Shown here piece after piece: positions 22,211 through 34,412 of a stretch of 64,000 bases of DNA. Location of the stretch: NCBI GenBank assembly GCA_015345905.1, contig JADDTR010000022.1, forward strand, positions 217,787 to 281,786, given 5' to 3'. A model generated the notes under the pieces. The model was given only the letters and a program-made list of their open reading frames with translations. It made no database searches and was not told where the DNA came from. This stretch comes from Aotearoamyces nothofagi (taxonomy: Eukaryota > Ascomycota > Leotiomycetes > Leotiales > Tympanidaceae). The translations under genes were made by a program, and so were the position numbers. Each line of letters starts with the position of its first letter. Position 1 is the first letter of the stretch.

Positions 22211-23702
22211 GATGTACGCGGGTCGAAACCCTTCAAGCAGTGTGGTTATTCCTTACTGGTGTCAAGCTATACGATTGACGTTGCCAGGAAACCTTTTTGG
22301 CAGCAGCCAAGTTGCTCAAATAGCTGGCTGGATGTTGACAGCTGCGGGTCTCCGTGGTAACAAACTGCGAAACTGGCAATGTCCGCAAGGCCCTGTAATG
22401 GCAGATGCAACGGAAGGGCAGCGTTACAGAGAAAAAGCGAGTGTACGATAGGAGGCCGAATCGGTAAGAAAAGAAGAAGTGCCCATCAGTAACGACTAGA
22501 TCCCCCAAAAGTGCATTCGGTGATGATGTCGAAAGGCTCAATCGGCCTTGTTGTTGTCTTCGGCGTCCCGTAGGCCATGTCCCACACCCGCGCACAGTAC
22601 GGGATCCTTATACGCGAGTGGGGCCGTTCTAGCCAGCTAGAGGTACTACGGTATAGAACAGTCTAGCAATACGGGGGCTAAGTATATTTTAGGAGAAGCC
22701 AATCGCGGGATTGTGTTTGCGGTTGATGCAATTGTTCACAGAGCCCTGTCAGCGCCGAAAGCATCGCCACTACCCCTAGAATAGAACCTCCCGCGAAGTC
22801 TGAACAGAGCCATTGTCTGCCTCAACTTCCGGGTCGAACTCTGGCAATCCCCGACAGAGCTGCCGCAATCGGCGGCATTGAGCAGCACAGCGGATGTTTT
22901 TTCGAGCTACGCGTTATGCTTGTTTTTAGGGGTTCCATAAAAGAAAGCTGGAGTTATGCTTCATCCGAGAGCTCCATATATCAGGTTATGCTTGTCTAAG
23001 AGCTCCATAAAATAGCGGGCACCCAGGCACCGTCTCGCGCGATTAATGTGGAGGCGCGGATTGCTAAAATAAGCACTGCACGCCGCTTAAAAAGGCGGGT
23101 TGGCGACTTCGCCGCGAAGATGAAGCCGTCGTTGCTGGCAGCCTCAGCCAGCGCGCAAAGGCAGCAAGCCCCACCCCGTATCCCATATAGTAGAGTTGTC
23201 CGTTAGCCTGAAGAATACTGTGCCATCGCCATCCAGGGGGCCGCGGCCATGACTGCTCCAGCCGGCAAACGTAGCGGATGAGCGTCACACAGCTTGGTTG
23301 TTTAGACCTGGGGAGCGGTAGTACCTCTGCAGTAAATACTTTGGATTTTGACTCCACGGTGCCATGATCTTCTTCAGGCCATCCGCGCTTTTTCTTCATT
23401 GTCGCCGTTCTAATCTTCACTCAATCCCTTCGTTCCAGCTGTTTCTCGTCTAGGCCCTGTATCCGGACGCCTCGATCTGCTCACGCGTTGCCGAGCGACC
23501 AAACAACACCAGCCGCTCTCTATACAACTGTCTTTTGGACACCTTTAGGTCAGCTCTTGCGTATTCCGTAAGGCCTTTGTCTTTAATGATTACCAATCGC
23601 TAGTGTATGTTGTCACTATTGCAACGGTACGAGATACCTTGAAGGGCGGGGCCTCCAAGTCTGTCAGAGGCAGTACAGCCTGCGCACATAGGTTCATCGG
23701 CG
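22211..23702. promoter_or_regulatory. Shared bidirectional promoter region of the class V and class VI chitin synthases
   Basis: The two chitin synthase start codons are 1.49 kb apart and diverge, so this interval must carry both promoters and 5' UTRs. At 22914-23015 there are three imperfect direct copies of an element of about 32-40 bp with the core TTATGCTT...GAGCTCCATA. Frames inside the interval overlap on both strands and look accidental. Co-regulation of the pair is inferred from the arrangement; it is known for linked csmA/csmB-type genes in other moulds. Confidence 0.6.
22914..23015. repeat. Three imperfect tandem copies of a TTATGCTT...CTCCATA element
   Basis: Copies begin at 22914, 22954 and 22986. 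Each has TTATGCTT, then 8-12 variable bases, then a conserved GRGSTCCATA (GGGGTTCCATA, GAGAGCTCCATA, AAGAGCTCCATA) and an A/T-rich end. They lie about 700 bases from both chitin synthase start codons. Confidence 0.7.
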
Positions 23703-26700
23703 ATGGCTGGCAATAACCGTATGTCGATGTTCTCGACAGCATCTTCAGGCATGGGTGGGCCTCGGAATGTTAGCTCAGCAGCTCAGCAATCCACCCAAGT
23801 TTCGACAACCACCCTCTTAAATACCGTTCACACAATATACACCTCTGGGCAGCCATATCACCTGGACGCCAGCACGAGTTTGGTAGTTAATACCTGGTTG
23901 ACAGCTACTCAAGTCGGCCAAGATGGCAGAACTGGAGGAACTGTTGATGCCATGTTATCTGCGAGGGCATGGGAACATGCAAGAAGGCGTGCTGAGGATG
24001 GGTGTATCATGTTAGGGTAGGGCATCCCCCATGCCTATATCATTGTTCACAAGCTAACATATCTCTAGGTCGTTGCATACATCTACGCCTTCGTTACTAG
24101 CACCTTTCCTATCAACACTACCACTTTCTATACCATCATCGTTATACACTGCCTTGAACGCACTTCGGCCATTCATTCACGCTGTATCTCCAGAAAATCC
24201 CTCAGAGCCTCGACATTCCGCACTAGGCATCACATTGACCCTTACACTTGCCGGAAATCTTACTGCAGCGTCGTTAGCTCTTTCACAAGGAGGAATAAAC
24301 ACATCAAAAGGACTGCTCAACGTTCCGCCCGAGACAGGGTATCGAGCATTCGACGTTTTCTATTACCTTCTAACCTCGGCATCTACACCAGCCGAACGCG
24401 AATTTCTAGGGTTGAAGCATGCCTCTAAATACGCTTTGTTAGCAAAGTCTGGCACTTATGATCCTCCTTCTTACTTGCCAACAGCAGACGATGCAGCTGC
24501 AGCGGACGACTTCAGAGCTGCTCTCAAGGAGATCGGCATCAAGGGCGCTGCGCATCGAAACCTTATATCGGTTTTGGCAGGTCTGTTGAAGCTAGGAGAC
24601 ACTTTGAGCTTCGCACTTGACGCTGAAGGCCTGGAAGAGGCTTGCGAGGACGTAGGTGGCTTGTTGGGTTTGGAGCCAGATGTGCTGCTTGAAAGATGTA
24701 CTTCTTCCGAGCGAGAAACCCTCATCGGTGGCCTTTACGAAGCTCTAGTTGACTGGGTAATATTGAAGGCCAATCAAGCCATATCAGCTGAAATGCAGCA
24801 AATCAGAGATAGCGACTCTTCTACAGAACGAGGAGCTAGAGCTAGGACGCCTAATACAGATGAAGACGATGGTGATACAGTATGCATCACCATCTTGGAA
24901 ATTCCTGATCCAGTTCTGGGTAAGGCAGCGGCGATGCGTGGCATCTTTGATGATACACAAGGCATCAACGCCGAGATGAAGGAAGACGGTGTTGATGTGG
25001 TTGCCGCCGGAGCTTCGGTTCTACGGGAGATGGAGAATGCAGTTTCAGAAGTTGCTCCGGATCTTGGCATTATGACGGGTCCTGCAGGCCGTGAAAGAGA
25101 GCATGAGCGAGAGAGACGGGAAGCAGTTTTGGAAAAGGTTGGCAGTGAAGGGGAGGATGACGGGTTCTTGAAAAAGATATTATTTCCTGTTAAAGGAGAA
25201 GGTGTCAGCCTTGGTCAAGCCGGACGAATTGATCTGCCGGCTATCCTCTGCAGCAGCCGTGTCTGGTACCATCTCTCTCTACATCCCACTGATGAAAGCC
25301 CAGCGAGTCTTGCAGCTCTCCCATCTATCACCTCGGCATGGTCAGCTGGAACCGTCTCACGGCAATTGCGTGCTTGGCGTCTACCGGAATGGGCCACTCG
25401 CAGAAACAAGAATCTGGACTTCACAGCAGACTTTGACCACGAGGAGTTTACCCAGCGTTATGCAAGTCTTGGTTGCAAAGATGGTAAAGACGGCATAGAC
25501 AGCTGGATTATGGAACGCGGATGGAGTAACGGTGAAGTTATTGTCGGCACTGAGCGTATTTGGATGCGGGAAAACGCGTGGTGGGAAGCTGAAGGGATGC
25601 TTGATCTGAAGCCTCCAAATCAGCAGGCAGACTACGGAATACTCGGTGATACGTTAGCTACTGGAGGATTAGAAAGTGGTTATTCAGCTACTGGTCCAAA
25701 TGCAAGTGGCTTCTTTGAACCAGATCTTACACATCAGGAAAGCAGAGACCAGCTTCTACAGCCGCAAATAGCGCGTAGTGTCATGGGTGCACGTTCTTTG
25801 GCTCCTACTCGAAATATCAGTGGAGGAGACTATGGTCTTGGGTACAGGGGTGATGACAAAAGGGGGCAGGTTTACTACAACAATGAAATGGGCGAGTTCG
25901 TCGGCAATCTTGACCCAGAAATAGCAGAGCCAAAATCCATCAAAACAGAGACTGTGACAAAGAGTCGCCGAATCTGGGTTGGCTTCGTCTGGGCCGTTAC
26001 GTTCTGGATTCCATCATTCCTGCTTCGGTTCATTGGCCGCATGAAGAGGCCCGACGTTCGTATGGCCTGGCGCGAGAAATTAGTGCTAGTGTTACTCATC
26101 TTTCTACTGAACGCCACAATCGTCTTCTACATTATTGAGTTCGGTAGATTGCTCTGTCCTAATTTTGACAAGGCTTGGGACCAGACTGAAATTGAAACGC
26201 ACCAAGGTGACAACGATTTCTGGGTCAGCATTCATGGAAAAGTCTACGACATCTCCAAATTCTGGAGGCAAGATCACGGCACTACTGCCAGACCAGTTAC
26301 CACTGACCTGATGCAACCGCTCGCAGGCCTCAATCTCGACGGATACTTTGTACCACCTCTCACTATCTCGTGTCCTGGCGTGGTTACAGATGAATCAATC
26401 CAGCTACAATTCAACGATACAACTGCACAGGAATATTCCTATGCTGAGCATACTTCGGGACCTTATTTTGAAACCGACACAACATCTGAACTCTACAGTA
26501 TCAACTGGTACACGGAGCACTTTGAACCGCGTATAAAGGAATATTATCACGGTGATCTAGTGACATCAGCCAGTGAAGTTAAATCGGATGGGCAGGATAA
26601 TAATCACTACTGGGTCATTATGAGCGGAAATATTTATGATCTCACTAACTACTTCTACACCGCCGATCTCGAGAACAACCTAGCCTCTTATACTTTCCTT

Positions 26701-29228
26701 GACTCGACAGTCACTGATTTGATAAAAGAAAATGCAGGATTGGACATCTCATCGAAGTGGGAAGATAACTTCAATGCCGCCAATGCAACACAGCAAGTCG
26801 TTCTAGCAAACAATTTGAACTGCATCCAGAACACTTTCTATGTTGGAATCCCCGATTTCCGAAAATCCGCCAGATGCCAGGTCAACAACTATATCCTCCT
26901 CGCCTTTACTATCATTCTCTGTGCAGTCATTCTTATCAAATTCCTAGCTGCCCTTCAGTTTGGTTCTAAACGGCGGCCCTCTGCGCAGGACAAATTTGTT
27001 ATTTGCCAAGTCCCCGCCTACACCGAGGGCGAAGAGTCTTTACGCAAGGCTCTTGACTCATTGACAGCTCTCGAATATGATAATAAAAGGAAGCTGATTT
27101 GTGTGATTTGCGATGGCATGATTGTGGGTGGTGGTAATGACAGACCAACCCCCAAGATTGTGCTAGACATCCTCGGCGTGGATCCTAAAATTGACCCCCC
27201 AGCATTACCTTTTCACTCTGTAGGCCAGAGCAGTGAACAATTAAACTATGGAAAAGTTTACTCTGGCCTCTACGAATTTGAAGGAAACGTCGTCCCGTAT
27301 ATTGTAGTTGTGAAAGTTGGTAAGGAGTCTGAGCAGTCACAAGCGAAACCTGGTAACCGTGGGAAGCGTGATTCGCAAATCCTTCTCATGAGTTTCCTCA
27401 ACCGTGTTCACCACCGCTCACCTATGAACCCACTCGAACTTGAGATGTTTCATCAGATCAACAATATCATTGGCGTCGATCCAGAGCTGTACGAGTATCT
27501 CTTGATGGTTGATGCAGACACAAGTGTGAGGGAAGACTCTCTGAATCGCCTTGTAGCTGCATGTGTCAATGATGCAAAAGTTGCCGGTATTTGTGGTGAG
27601 ACGAGCCTCGAAAACGAAGAACGGTCTTGGTGGACAATGATTCAAGTCTACGAATACTTCATCTCCCATCATCTAGCGAAAGCCTTTGAATCCCTCTTCG
27701 GAAGTGTTACTTGTTTGCCAGGATGGTAAGCTAGCTACAATATCTGTGGAAATGCCATGCTAATGTCTTCAGCTTTACCATGTACCGTTTACGGACTGCC
27801 GACAAAGGCAAACCTTTGATAATTTCTGATGCTGTCGTCCGCGAATATGCCGATTGTGAAGTTGATACATTACATAAGAAAAATTTATTGTCTTTGGGAG
27901 AAGATCGATATCTAACAACACTCATGACGAAACACTTCCCGTATATGAAATACAAGTTTATCCCAGACGCATATGCGAGCACTTCTGCACCTGAGACTTG
28001 GAGTGTGCTTTTGTCACAGAGACGTCGATGGATCAATTCTACTATACACAATTTGGCTGAATTGGTATGGCTGAAGGATATGTGTGGTTTCTGTTGCTTC
28101 AGCATGCGATTCATCGTCTTTGTTGATCTGTTCGGCACCATAATCCTTCCTGCTACTACTGTTTATCTCGTATATCTTATCGTCATGGTCGCAACTGGAA
28201 AAGGGCAGTTTCCGTTGATCTCAATCATCATGATAGCCGGTACATATGGTCTACAAGCACTGATCTTCATTCTAAAGCGGCAATGGCAGCATGTTGGATG
28301 GATGATTATCTACCTACTAGCTTTTCCGGTTTATTCATTCATTTTACCGATCTACTCGTTCTGGAATCAGGACAATTTCTCCTGGGGTAATACCCGTATT
28401 GTCATTGGCGAGAAGGGTAACAAACAAGTCGTCGCCATTGATGACGAAGGCTTTGACCCACGAAGCATTCCTTTGCAGCGGTGGGACGACTATGCGACTT
28501 CCAACAATCTCCCTGGGCGCCGCGGTGCAAATGTTGAGAAATATAACGACATGGCTTATGAAGACACTTATGAGATGGACGACATGAAATCTGTGTATTC
28601 CGCTGTGAAGCCCGCTTCCACGGTCCTGACCGGATTTCCAGCCCGTCAATCGTATATGCCGCCTCAATCACCTGCCCCATTCGGTATCTCGAATCGGCAA
28701 TCGACCTATTCAGCCCATCCGTATGCTGATTATCCGTCAGTTCTACCTCACCACCAGTCAATGATGTCCTTTGGTGCTGGCCTCCAAGATGCACGTACAA
28801 ACTCGCCTTACCAAGACTACCCGCAGACCCACTCCCACCGGCCATCGATGATCCACCTTCCGAACTCAACTTCTGCGGATAACTTACTAGGCGGTATGCC
28901 ATCTCCATCACACGTCTCACGCCTTCAGTCCCAGACACCATCTCGCAGCCCTGTAGGGTACGGTTATTCTGGCGGCACCCGTGCACCTATAGGAGCCGAG
29001 TCTGCTGGATATCAGCCAGGCAATTTTGATTTCCAAAATGGGTCGAAAGGGCCCCATGATAGCGCTATTGTTGGGGCGATACAGCAATGCCTGAGAGAGG
29101 TAGATCTTGATAGCGTGACGAAGAAGCAGGTCAGAGCTCTAGTTGAGCAGAGGTTACAAACCGAGTTGGTTGGCGAGCGGAGGACATTTTTAGACAGAAT
29201 GATTGACCATGAGTTAGCAAATATGTAG
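23703..29228 (+). CDS. Class VI chitin synthase with degenerate myosin-like domain (CsmB type)
   Basis: Sister enzyme to the divergent class V gene. Three exons, 23703-24016, 24069-27725 and 27773-29228, join in frame to 1808 aa. The N-terminal about 600 residues align by eye with the myosin-like region of the class V enzyme (for example [17 protein letters not shown] and [18 protein letters not shown]), but no GESGSGKT P-loop is present, which is typical of this class, so no ATPase is expected. Two cytochrome-b5-like blocks follow ([16 protein letters not shown] about 820, [17 protein letters not shown] about 950). The catalytic domain has [24 protein letters not shown] and QRRRW (about 1405). 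The third exon starts inside LPGCFTMYR, where the class V gene has no intron. The C-terminal tail is Ser/Pro/Tyr-rich and ends in a DEK_C-like segment ([20 protein letters not shown]). Confidence 0.96.
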
Positions 29229-30256
29229 AAGAACGACAGCGACGACCGATGTACTGTACAATTGCATTTGAGCGAGCATTTCTAGGCGCGAGGTCATCTG
29301 AAGGATCTGTCGGAACAGCAGGAGGATCGGAGTTTATTGACTGAACATGATGGCTACGTAAAATGCATCATAACAAGCTACATAATAATATGAATAGGTA
29401 GTTTAACATTATTTACTTAAACAAAGCTTGGCTATCAAATAGGTGGTGGCAATAGGGAATGATGATTGCTTGTACTCACGTGACGGCATGTAATGTTTCT
29501 TTGCTTATATGCAAACGCCAATTGCTCCGCAATGATATAGTGCAGCCATCTGAATAATTTCCATTGATAAGGGCATATGTTGCCACTCTTTACGTACTTT
29601 GACAACTTTTTGTCTCGAGTAGGCAAAGCAGCACGCACGTGACGTTGCCCTTATTTTTCTGCCACCATCTTCTGTTCCTTCCCGTTAGAATTGTGCTCGC
29701 CAGTGCAAAAATTTATCCACCGCCGAGGAACTGGGACAATGCCTAGTGAAGCCATTGTGCGCTTAAAGCGCCATATTGTGCTCTTTATTGATAGCCGAAG
29801 TGCTATTGTCGACACGCAACAGACCAATTCACGGGAACGTAAATTAAACTTCAGCGGTCTCATGAATGGTGGTCAATCATTGGCGGGAAGGTATTATGGG
29901 CTATTATGAGGCCGTTAGAGGGTTCCCTGGAGGGGGTAAATGGGCGTATATTACTATTATAGAGCGAGACTATTGTTACAGGGCTGGAATTGGAAGGTAC
30001 GGTGTTGTATAAGAATCTTCATTTCTCTACTGAGACCAGACTCTTTTCTTTCAGCAGACAAAGATACTTTCTGGTTCAGTAACTATCTTCTTCCCTCGAT
30101 CCTAAGACTTCTTTCTAACAGAAGCCAACACGATCATCCCCATCTTGGCAAGCACTTGTCTTGTGCACCACCTTCTGCTTCACACAACCATTTGCTATTA
30201 CAGCACCAACCCCTCTACCTCCCATACGACCATATCCTCCACCACTATCAATCACA
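29229..30256. other. Intergenic region, nothing recognised
   Basis: About 1 kb between the class VI chitin synthase stop and the 2EXR gene start. Overlapping short frames on both strands at 29435-30240 have no recognisable features. The last 200 bases are pyrimidine- and AC-rich and probably the 5' UTR of the next gene. Confidence 0.5.
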
Positions 30257-31132
30257 ATGGAGATGGCAACTCTCCAAACCTTCTCCCTCTTCGGGAAGCT
30301 CCCACCAGAGCTCCAGGGATACATCTGGGAAATGGCTTTAATACCTCGAATAATCAAGGTCGACACGAGGCTTTGGCATCCCGAACATAAGTGTGTCAAC
30401 ACGGTTGACAACATAGAATGTGTCAACCACAGGAGGCCACAAAGTGCCTCGCCAGACATCCTGAAGGCCAGTCCAACGGAAGGCTACAGGCTTTACAAAC
30501 GGCTCGATCTCGGGCAAGCCACTGCCGAATCCACACCGTTATGGATTCGGTTTAAAATTGACACTTTCATGCTCAGTGATTGTGATTCAGGGGATCTTGC
30601 TTATTCATACAAGCTGTTCAGCAACAACAACTCGGAGGAAGGGCCTGGACAAGTTTGTACCGGCTTCGGCAAGAAACTCCGGTCCAGTCCAGACTGGGAC
30701 AGAATCCAGCATCTCGCAATGGATTACTCGACATATGGATGGGCACAGCGAGATGGTCGCAAGCAGTACAACCCCTTGCTGAAACAACTCCTCGCAATGA
30801 AGTCGTTGAAGACGTTCACTCTCGTCTGGAACACAGTGTTCGCTGCAGCACCCGATACCGCAAACGAGTTTGTGGATATAGAGGAGGAGGAGGACAGGAT
30901 TCGAACCCTGGCACCAGGCAAATGGCTGCATAGGAAGTTCAAAGACTTGCCGGTCAAGGAAGCCTGTGCTAAGTACAGGCGGGAGATTGAGGAGGAGTGG
31001 GAGAAGAATGTGGAGAAGGTTTTGAAGGAGGATAGGGAAGAGTCGGGGGAGCGAATAGAGGGGGGTTTGAGGGTGCCGGAGTTGAAGATTGTGACAAATA
31101 GGAGAGGATGTCAGAGTCTTCTTAATAACTGA
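30257..31132 (+). CDS. 2EXR-domain protein
   Basis: Single-exon protein of 291 aa counted from the ATG at 30257, which has a good context (ATCACAATGG). An upstream in-frame ATG at 30161 would add 32 Pro-rich residues that look like 5' UTR. The N-terminus carries the 2EXR signature: TFSLFGKLPPELQGYIWEMA followed by a strand with RIIKVDTR. This domain is very common and multi-copy in Pezizomycotina, with no known biochemical role. The rest has a conserved-looking YSTYGWAQRDG block (residues of a second half-domain), SLKTFTLVWN, and a highly charged helical C-terminus (EIEEEWEKNVEKVLKEDREE). No partner gene is suggested by the neighbourhood. Confidence 0.8.
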   Translation: MEMATLQTFSLFGKLPPELQGYIWEMALIPRIIKVDTRLWHPEHKCVNTVDNIECVNHRRPQSASPDILKASPTEGYRLYKRLDLGQATAESTPLWIRFKIDTFMLSDCDSGDLAYSYKLFSNNNSEEGPGQVCTGFGKKLRSSPDWDRIQHLAMDYSTYGWAQRDGRKQYNPLLKQLLAMKSLKTFTLVWNTVFAAAPDTANEFVDIEEEEDRIRTLAPGKWLHRKFKDLPVKEACAKYRREIEEEWEKNVEKVLKEDREESGERIEGGLRVPELKIVTNRRGCQSLLNN

Positions 31133-31957
31133 ACTCAATAGATGATAGTATATGGATATTTGCTGAGCAGCATGTAAAATAGTCTGTGTGCACCTCTCTT
31201 GCAGTACCGAAGTAAATTTCAACTCCTATCTCCTTTGATTCAGTTCAACTGGCATACTCGCGTGAAGCTTGATGATATTGATGAAGGTGATGCATCGTTA
31301 GAGACGGAGAAAAGCAAAGAGCGACGAATAGCGCGACGATAGTAGAAGTGTAATATTCTCAAACCTCGTACAAACTCACTTTATATAATTGTACCTCGAA
31401 AGGGGCTTGCCTTTAGCCCTTGGCTATTTAGTTTTGGTGTCAGTGTGTCATTATCGAACTGAGTTTTCGAGTGTCGATTCTTGTTTCGTCGACGGCTGTG
31501 GAAATCTGAACGAAATATGATTTATGAATTGTGGATACATAATTAATATTCACCCTATAACAAATGTAAAATAACCCTTTCCTATTTATAACCAGACACC
31601 AGGTTACTCAGGCAAAGCGTTTCACAGATAGCCATTCCATCTAGAAAAAGACCTCACAACATCAAATCAAAGTTGTCACAGCAATGGCCTTTGATGTGTT
31701 TGTCGTTTAGGGGGCTCGTTATCCGGCAAACGCCGGACTAGCGCCTAAATTGTTGCCGAATTCATCTCGACAACTCCAAATGACGGACCTTTTTCCAAGC
31801 ATAATAGGAAGATGGCGACCTATCTACCAAGCCACTACCTATAAATCAAGTCACCATTAGCTCTCAATGCCAGTATCTCTCAGACTATTTAACAACTGCC
31901 TTTGAGAAGCTCTCACCATCAATTGAAGAGTGAACAGGCGCTGGAGCCCCCGGAGCT
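31133..31957. other. Intergenic region, nothing recognised
   Basis: About 825 bases between the 2EXR gene and MRP51, both on the + strand. It is AT-rich at 31370-31610. The minus-strand open frame starting in this area overlaps MRP51 and is a shadow. No RNA gene or repeat was found. Confidence 0.5.
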
Positions 31958-33526
31958 ATGGCGACTCGAGGCGTATCTCCCGGAGGTGCTCTCTTGAGGG
32001 CATCTCGAATGTTTTCGATTCCCTTACCTCTACCAAGACCAGCCAGCGATCTGTCTTCGACTGCGGCTTTCAATTCCGACACCGCTACATTGCCGCATCC
32101 TATACAGCTCACCATTACCACACCACCATCCTCACTTTCAAAGGGTGATTGGGGGTTTAAACGACCTTTACCTCTTCGGTCGACCACGAAATCCTCGACC
32201 CCGTTGATTCGTATTGACTCTATTGATACTCTCGAACATATAACGCAATTTGGATCCGCCGCCGACCATACTCTCACTCTCCAGAAATGGCAGGAGATGA
32301 ACATAGCGTTATCTACACCTAGTGTGAAAGATAACCCATTAGGTAGCCGGTCCACTCGACATCCTGGCCGTGGAGTGTTTGAAGAAGATACAGATGTGGT
32401 GACAGCCAATGAGAATAATGTATCAGATGAACATCGATGGAAGTTCAATGGCCCATGGCTTGCTGGACAAACAGAAGGCGAATTTAAGCACTACATTCAG
32501 AAAGAGGTGAAGAAGCGTAAACCAGAATTCCGAAAATTTCTGCGTAGGAATAAGGCTATTGAGGATAGCAAACTTGCGCATCGACGGGCTGCTGAGCTGG
32601 GCGAAGATTTCCCTCCTCCTGTCCAGGAGAGCGATATCACTGATGACCAGATGAGGCAATATTTGAGAGAGCTGCGCCAAGATCGTACAGCTCTTTTCAA
32701 ACTCATCCGCCAGTTCCTTGATCTTCCACCAGCGCCTTCAAGCCAGGATAGTTTAGACGACATGACGGAGCTCTTCTCAGCAATGGATAGCGCTGCACCT
32801 GGATCACCGCCATTGACAATCAGGAGTGAGGACCACTTGCCAAAGTCTAACTCCCCATACGCAAACACCGGACCACCAAAGACACATCCCTCTGCAGGTC
32901 TGTCATATCTTAGGACGTCTAGTCAAATCTACAATCATCCAATATTTGGACCTCAAGCACAACCTGCACCTATTCAGGGTAGAATTATTTTGCCCAAAAA
33001 TGCAGCAATCGGTAGCTTCGGACCAAAGATTGGTATTGGAGGAGTTGTCGCCGAAGTTCCATTTAGTCAAGAGGGTTTCAACACATCCACGTTTAATACA
33101 AGAAGCAGGAGGAGGAATGCTCAGACCATCTTGCCAGGTCTCGTAAACATCGAGCCAGATAAAATTGGTGGCTCTAAAGTGTATCTCCAACCAACATCCG
33201 CCAATATCGATCCCAAGGGAAGAATATCTCTAGCAGTCTCTGGAGCACAACCTGCTGCTGTTGCAGTCCACGAAGGGACCGTTGGACAGATTCCGGCCCA
33301 AATGCAGAGACCAATGGCACCAATCCAGCCATTTCCTCGCCCTCCTGGAGCCAATTCTTCTGGCTATGGATTGGGACCTGCAGATGCGGATGTATTTGGA
33401 GATAGAGTAAGATTAGTCGAGGAGGAAAGGTGGGCAGATAATTCCTCTGAAAAGACCCAGCCTAATGTTAATGACAATGAGGCGATGCAAATGTTAGAGT
33501 CGCTTTTGCACAAATCAAAGAAATAG
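31958..33526 (+). CDS. Mitochondrial small ribosomal subunit protein MRP51 (bS1m)
   Basis: Intronless, 522 aa. Component of the mitochondrial small ribosomal subunit; in yeast, Mrp51 is needed for translation of mitochondrial mRNAs with certain 5' leaders. The family's N-terminal signature is clear: GGALLRASRMFSIPLPLPRP, then ATLPHPIQLTITTPPSSLSK, GDWGFKRPLPLRSTTK, STPLIRIDSIDTLEHIT and DHTLTLQKWQEM. Further on are WKFNGPWLAGQTEGEFKHYI, a basic helix (KEVKKRKPEFRKFLRRNKA), and a Pro-rich C-terminal half with RGRISLAVSG-like fungal-specific text. The extreme N-terminus is basic and could serve as import signal. The start at 31958 (GCTATGG) precedes the conserved block directly. Confidence 0.9.
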   Translation: MATRGVSPGGALLRASRMFSIPLPLPRPASDLSSTAAFNSDTATLPHPIQLTITTPPSSLSKGDWGFKRPLPLRSTTKSSTPLIRIDSIDTLEHITQFGSAADHTLTLQKWQEMNIALSTPSVKDNPLGSRSTRHPGRGVFEEDTDVVTANENNVSDEHRWKFNGPWLAGQTEGEFKHYIQKEVKKRKPEFRKFLRRNKAIEDSKLAHRRAAELGEDFPPPVQESDITDDQMRQYLRELRQDRTALFKLIRQFLDLPPAPSSQDSLDDMTELFSAMDSAAPGSPPLTIRSEDHLPKSNSPYANTGPPKTHPSAGLSYLRTSSQIYNHPIFGPQAQPAPIQGRIILPKNAAIGSFGPKIGIGGVVAEVPFSQEGFNTSTFNTRSRRRNAQTILPGLVNIEPDKIGGSKVYLQPTSANIDPKGRISLAVSGAQPAAVAVHEGTVGQIPAQMQRPMAPIQPFPRPPGANSSGYGLGPADADVFGDRVRLVEEERWADNSSEKTQPNVNDNEAMQMLESLLHKSKK

Positions 33527-33865
33527 TCTAGATAGCAAGGGGTCATTGCAAGGACTTCGCATCTGTACGCTATTTGGGATCTGATGTAGAGTAGATCATG
33601 TTATACTATAAGTTATGCTAAGCCCGTTATACTGCCATTCTACTGGAATTAAATCCTGTGCATTTTACCAGCACCCAGAGTTATTTCTGATTTACGGGCG
33701 CTAAGGTCTCCTAAGGCTGAGGATGTCGCATTCGAGTTTATTGATGCCTCAGGCATAAGGACGCCAAGACTTCTGCCCTATTAAGCGATCACCCACAATA
33801 TTCAAACTTTCGTATCTCGACAACGCGCAAAAGACACCTCGACAACCTCATCGACAACTGCAATC
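33527..33865. other. Intergenic region upstream of eS17
   Basis: About 340 bases holding the MRP51 3' UTR and the promoter and 5' UTR of the ribosomal protein gene. Nothing further was recognised. Confidence 0.5.
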
Positions 33866-34412
33866 ATGGGTCGCGTACGTACCAAAACGGTTAAGAAGTC
33901 CGCCAAGGTCATCATTGAGCGATACTACCCAAAGCTCACTCTTGATTTCGAGACCAACAAGAGAATTTGCGATGAGATTGCCATCATTGCCTCGAAGCGT
34001 CTTCGCAACAAGGTACGATTGCCTGAGCCAATCTAGAGTGGGAATACATCTAACAGATCTTAGATTGCCGGATACACTACGCATCTGATGAAGCGTATCC
34101 AGAGAGGACCAGTCCGCGGTATCTCCTTCAAGCTTCAAGAAGAGGAGCGTGAGCGCAAGGATCAATACGTTCCAGAAATCTCTGCCCTCGACTTCACCCA
34201 GAACTCCGAGAGCGGACAATTGGACGTCGACAGCGAGACAAAGGACCTGCTCAAGAGCCTTGGTGTATGTATAGGATTTTATGAACTTATAATGGTCTTT
34301 GCTGACAAAGTCACAGTTCGATGCTATCCCAGTCAATGTCGTTGCAGTCTCTCAACAACAAACCGTAGAGCGTGGCCCACGTCGCTTCAACGACCGCCCA
34401 GCGAGATCATAA
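33866..34412 (+). CDS. 40S ribosomal protein S17 (eS17)
   Basis: Cytosolic small-subunit ribosomal protein at the beak/head of the 40S. Three exons, 33866-34012, 34064-34264 and 34317-34412, give 147 aa (49 + 67 + 31 codons), a normal length. It begins [20 protein letters not shown] with [20 protein letters not shown], then [40 protein letters not shown], and ends [17 protein letters not shown]. Both introns are about 50 nt with clear branch and acceptor sites and fall at codon borders. The 3' end overlaps no other gene; the convergent RTR1 gene ends 432 bases downstream. Confidence 0.97.

Noticed and set aside
30885-30925. Sequence resembling a tRNA T-arm (ACAGGATTCGAACCCTGGCACC)
   Set aside because: It lies inside the 2EXR coding sequence (encodes DRIRTLAPG), and no acceptor, D-arm or anticodon arm can be paired around it.
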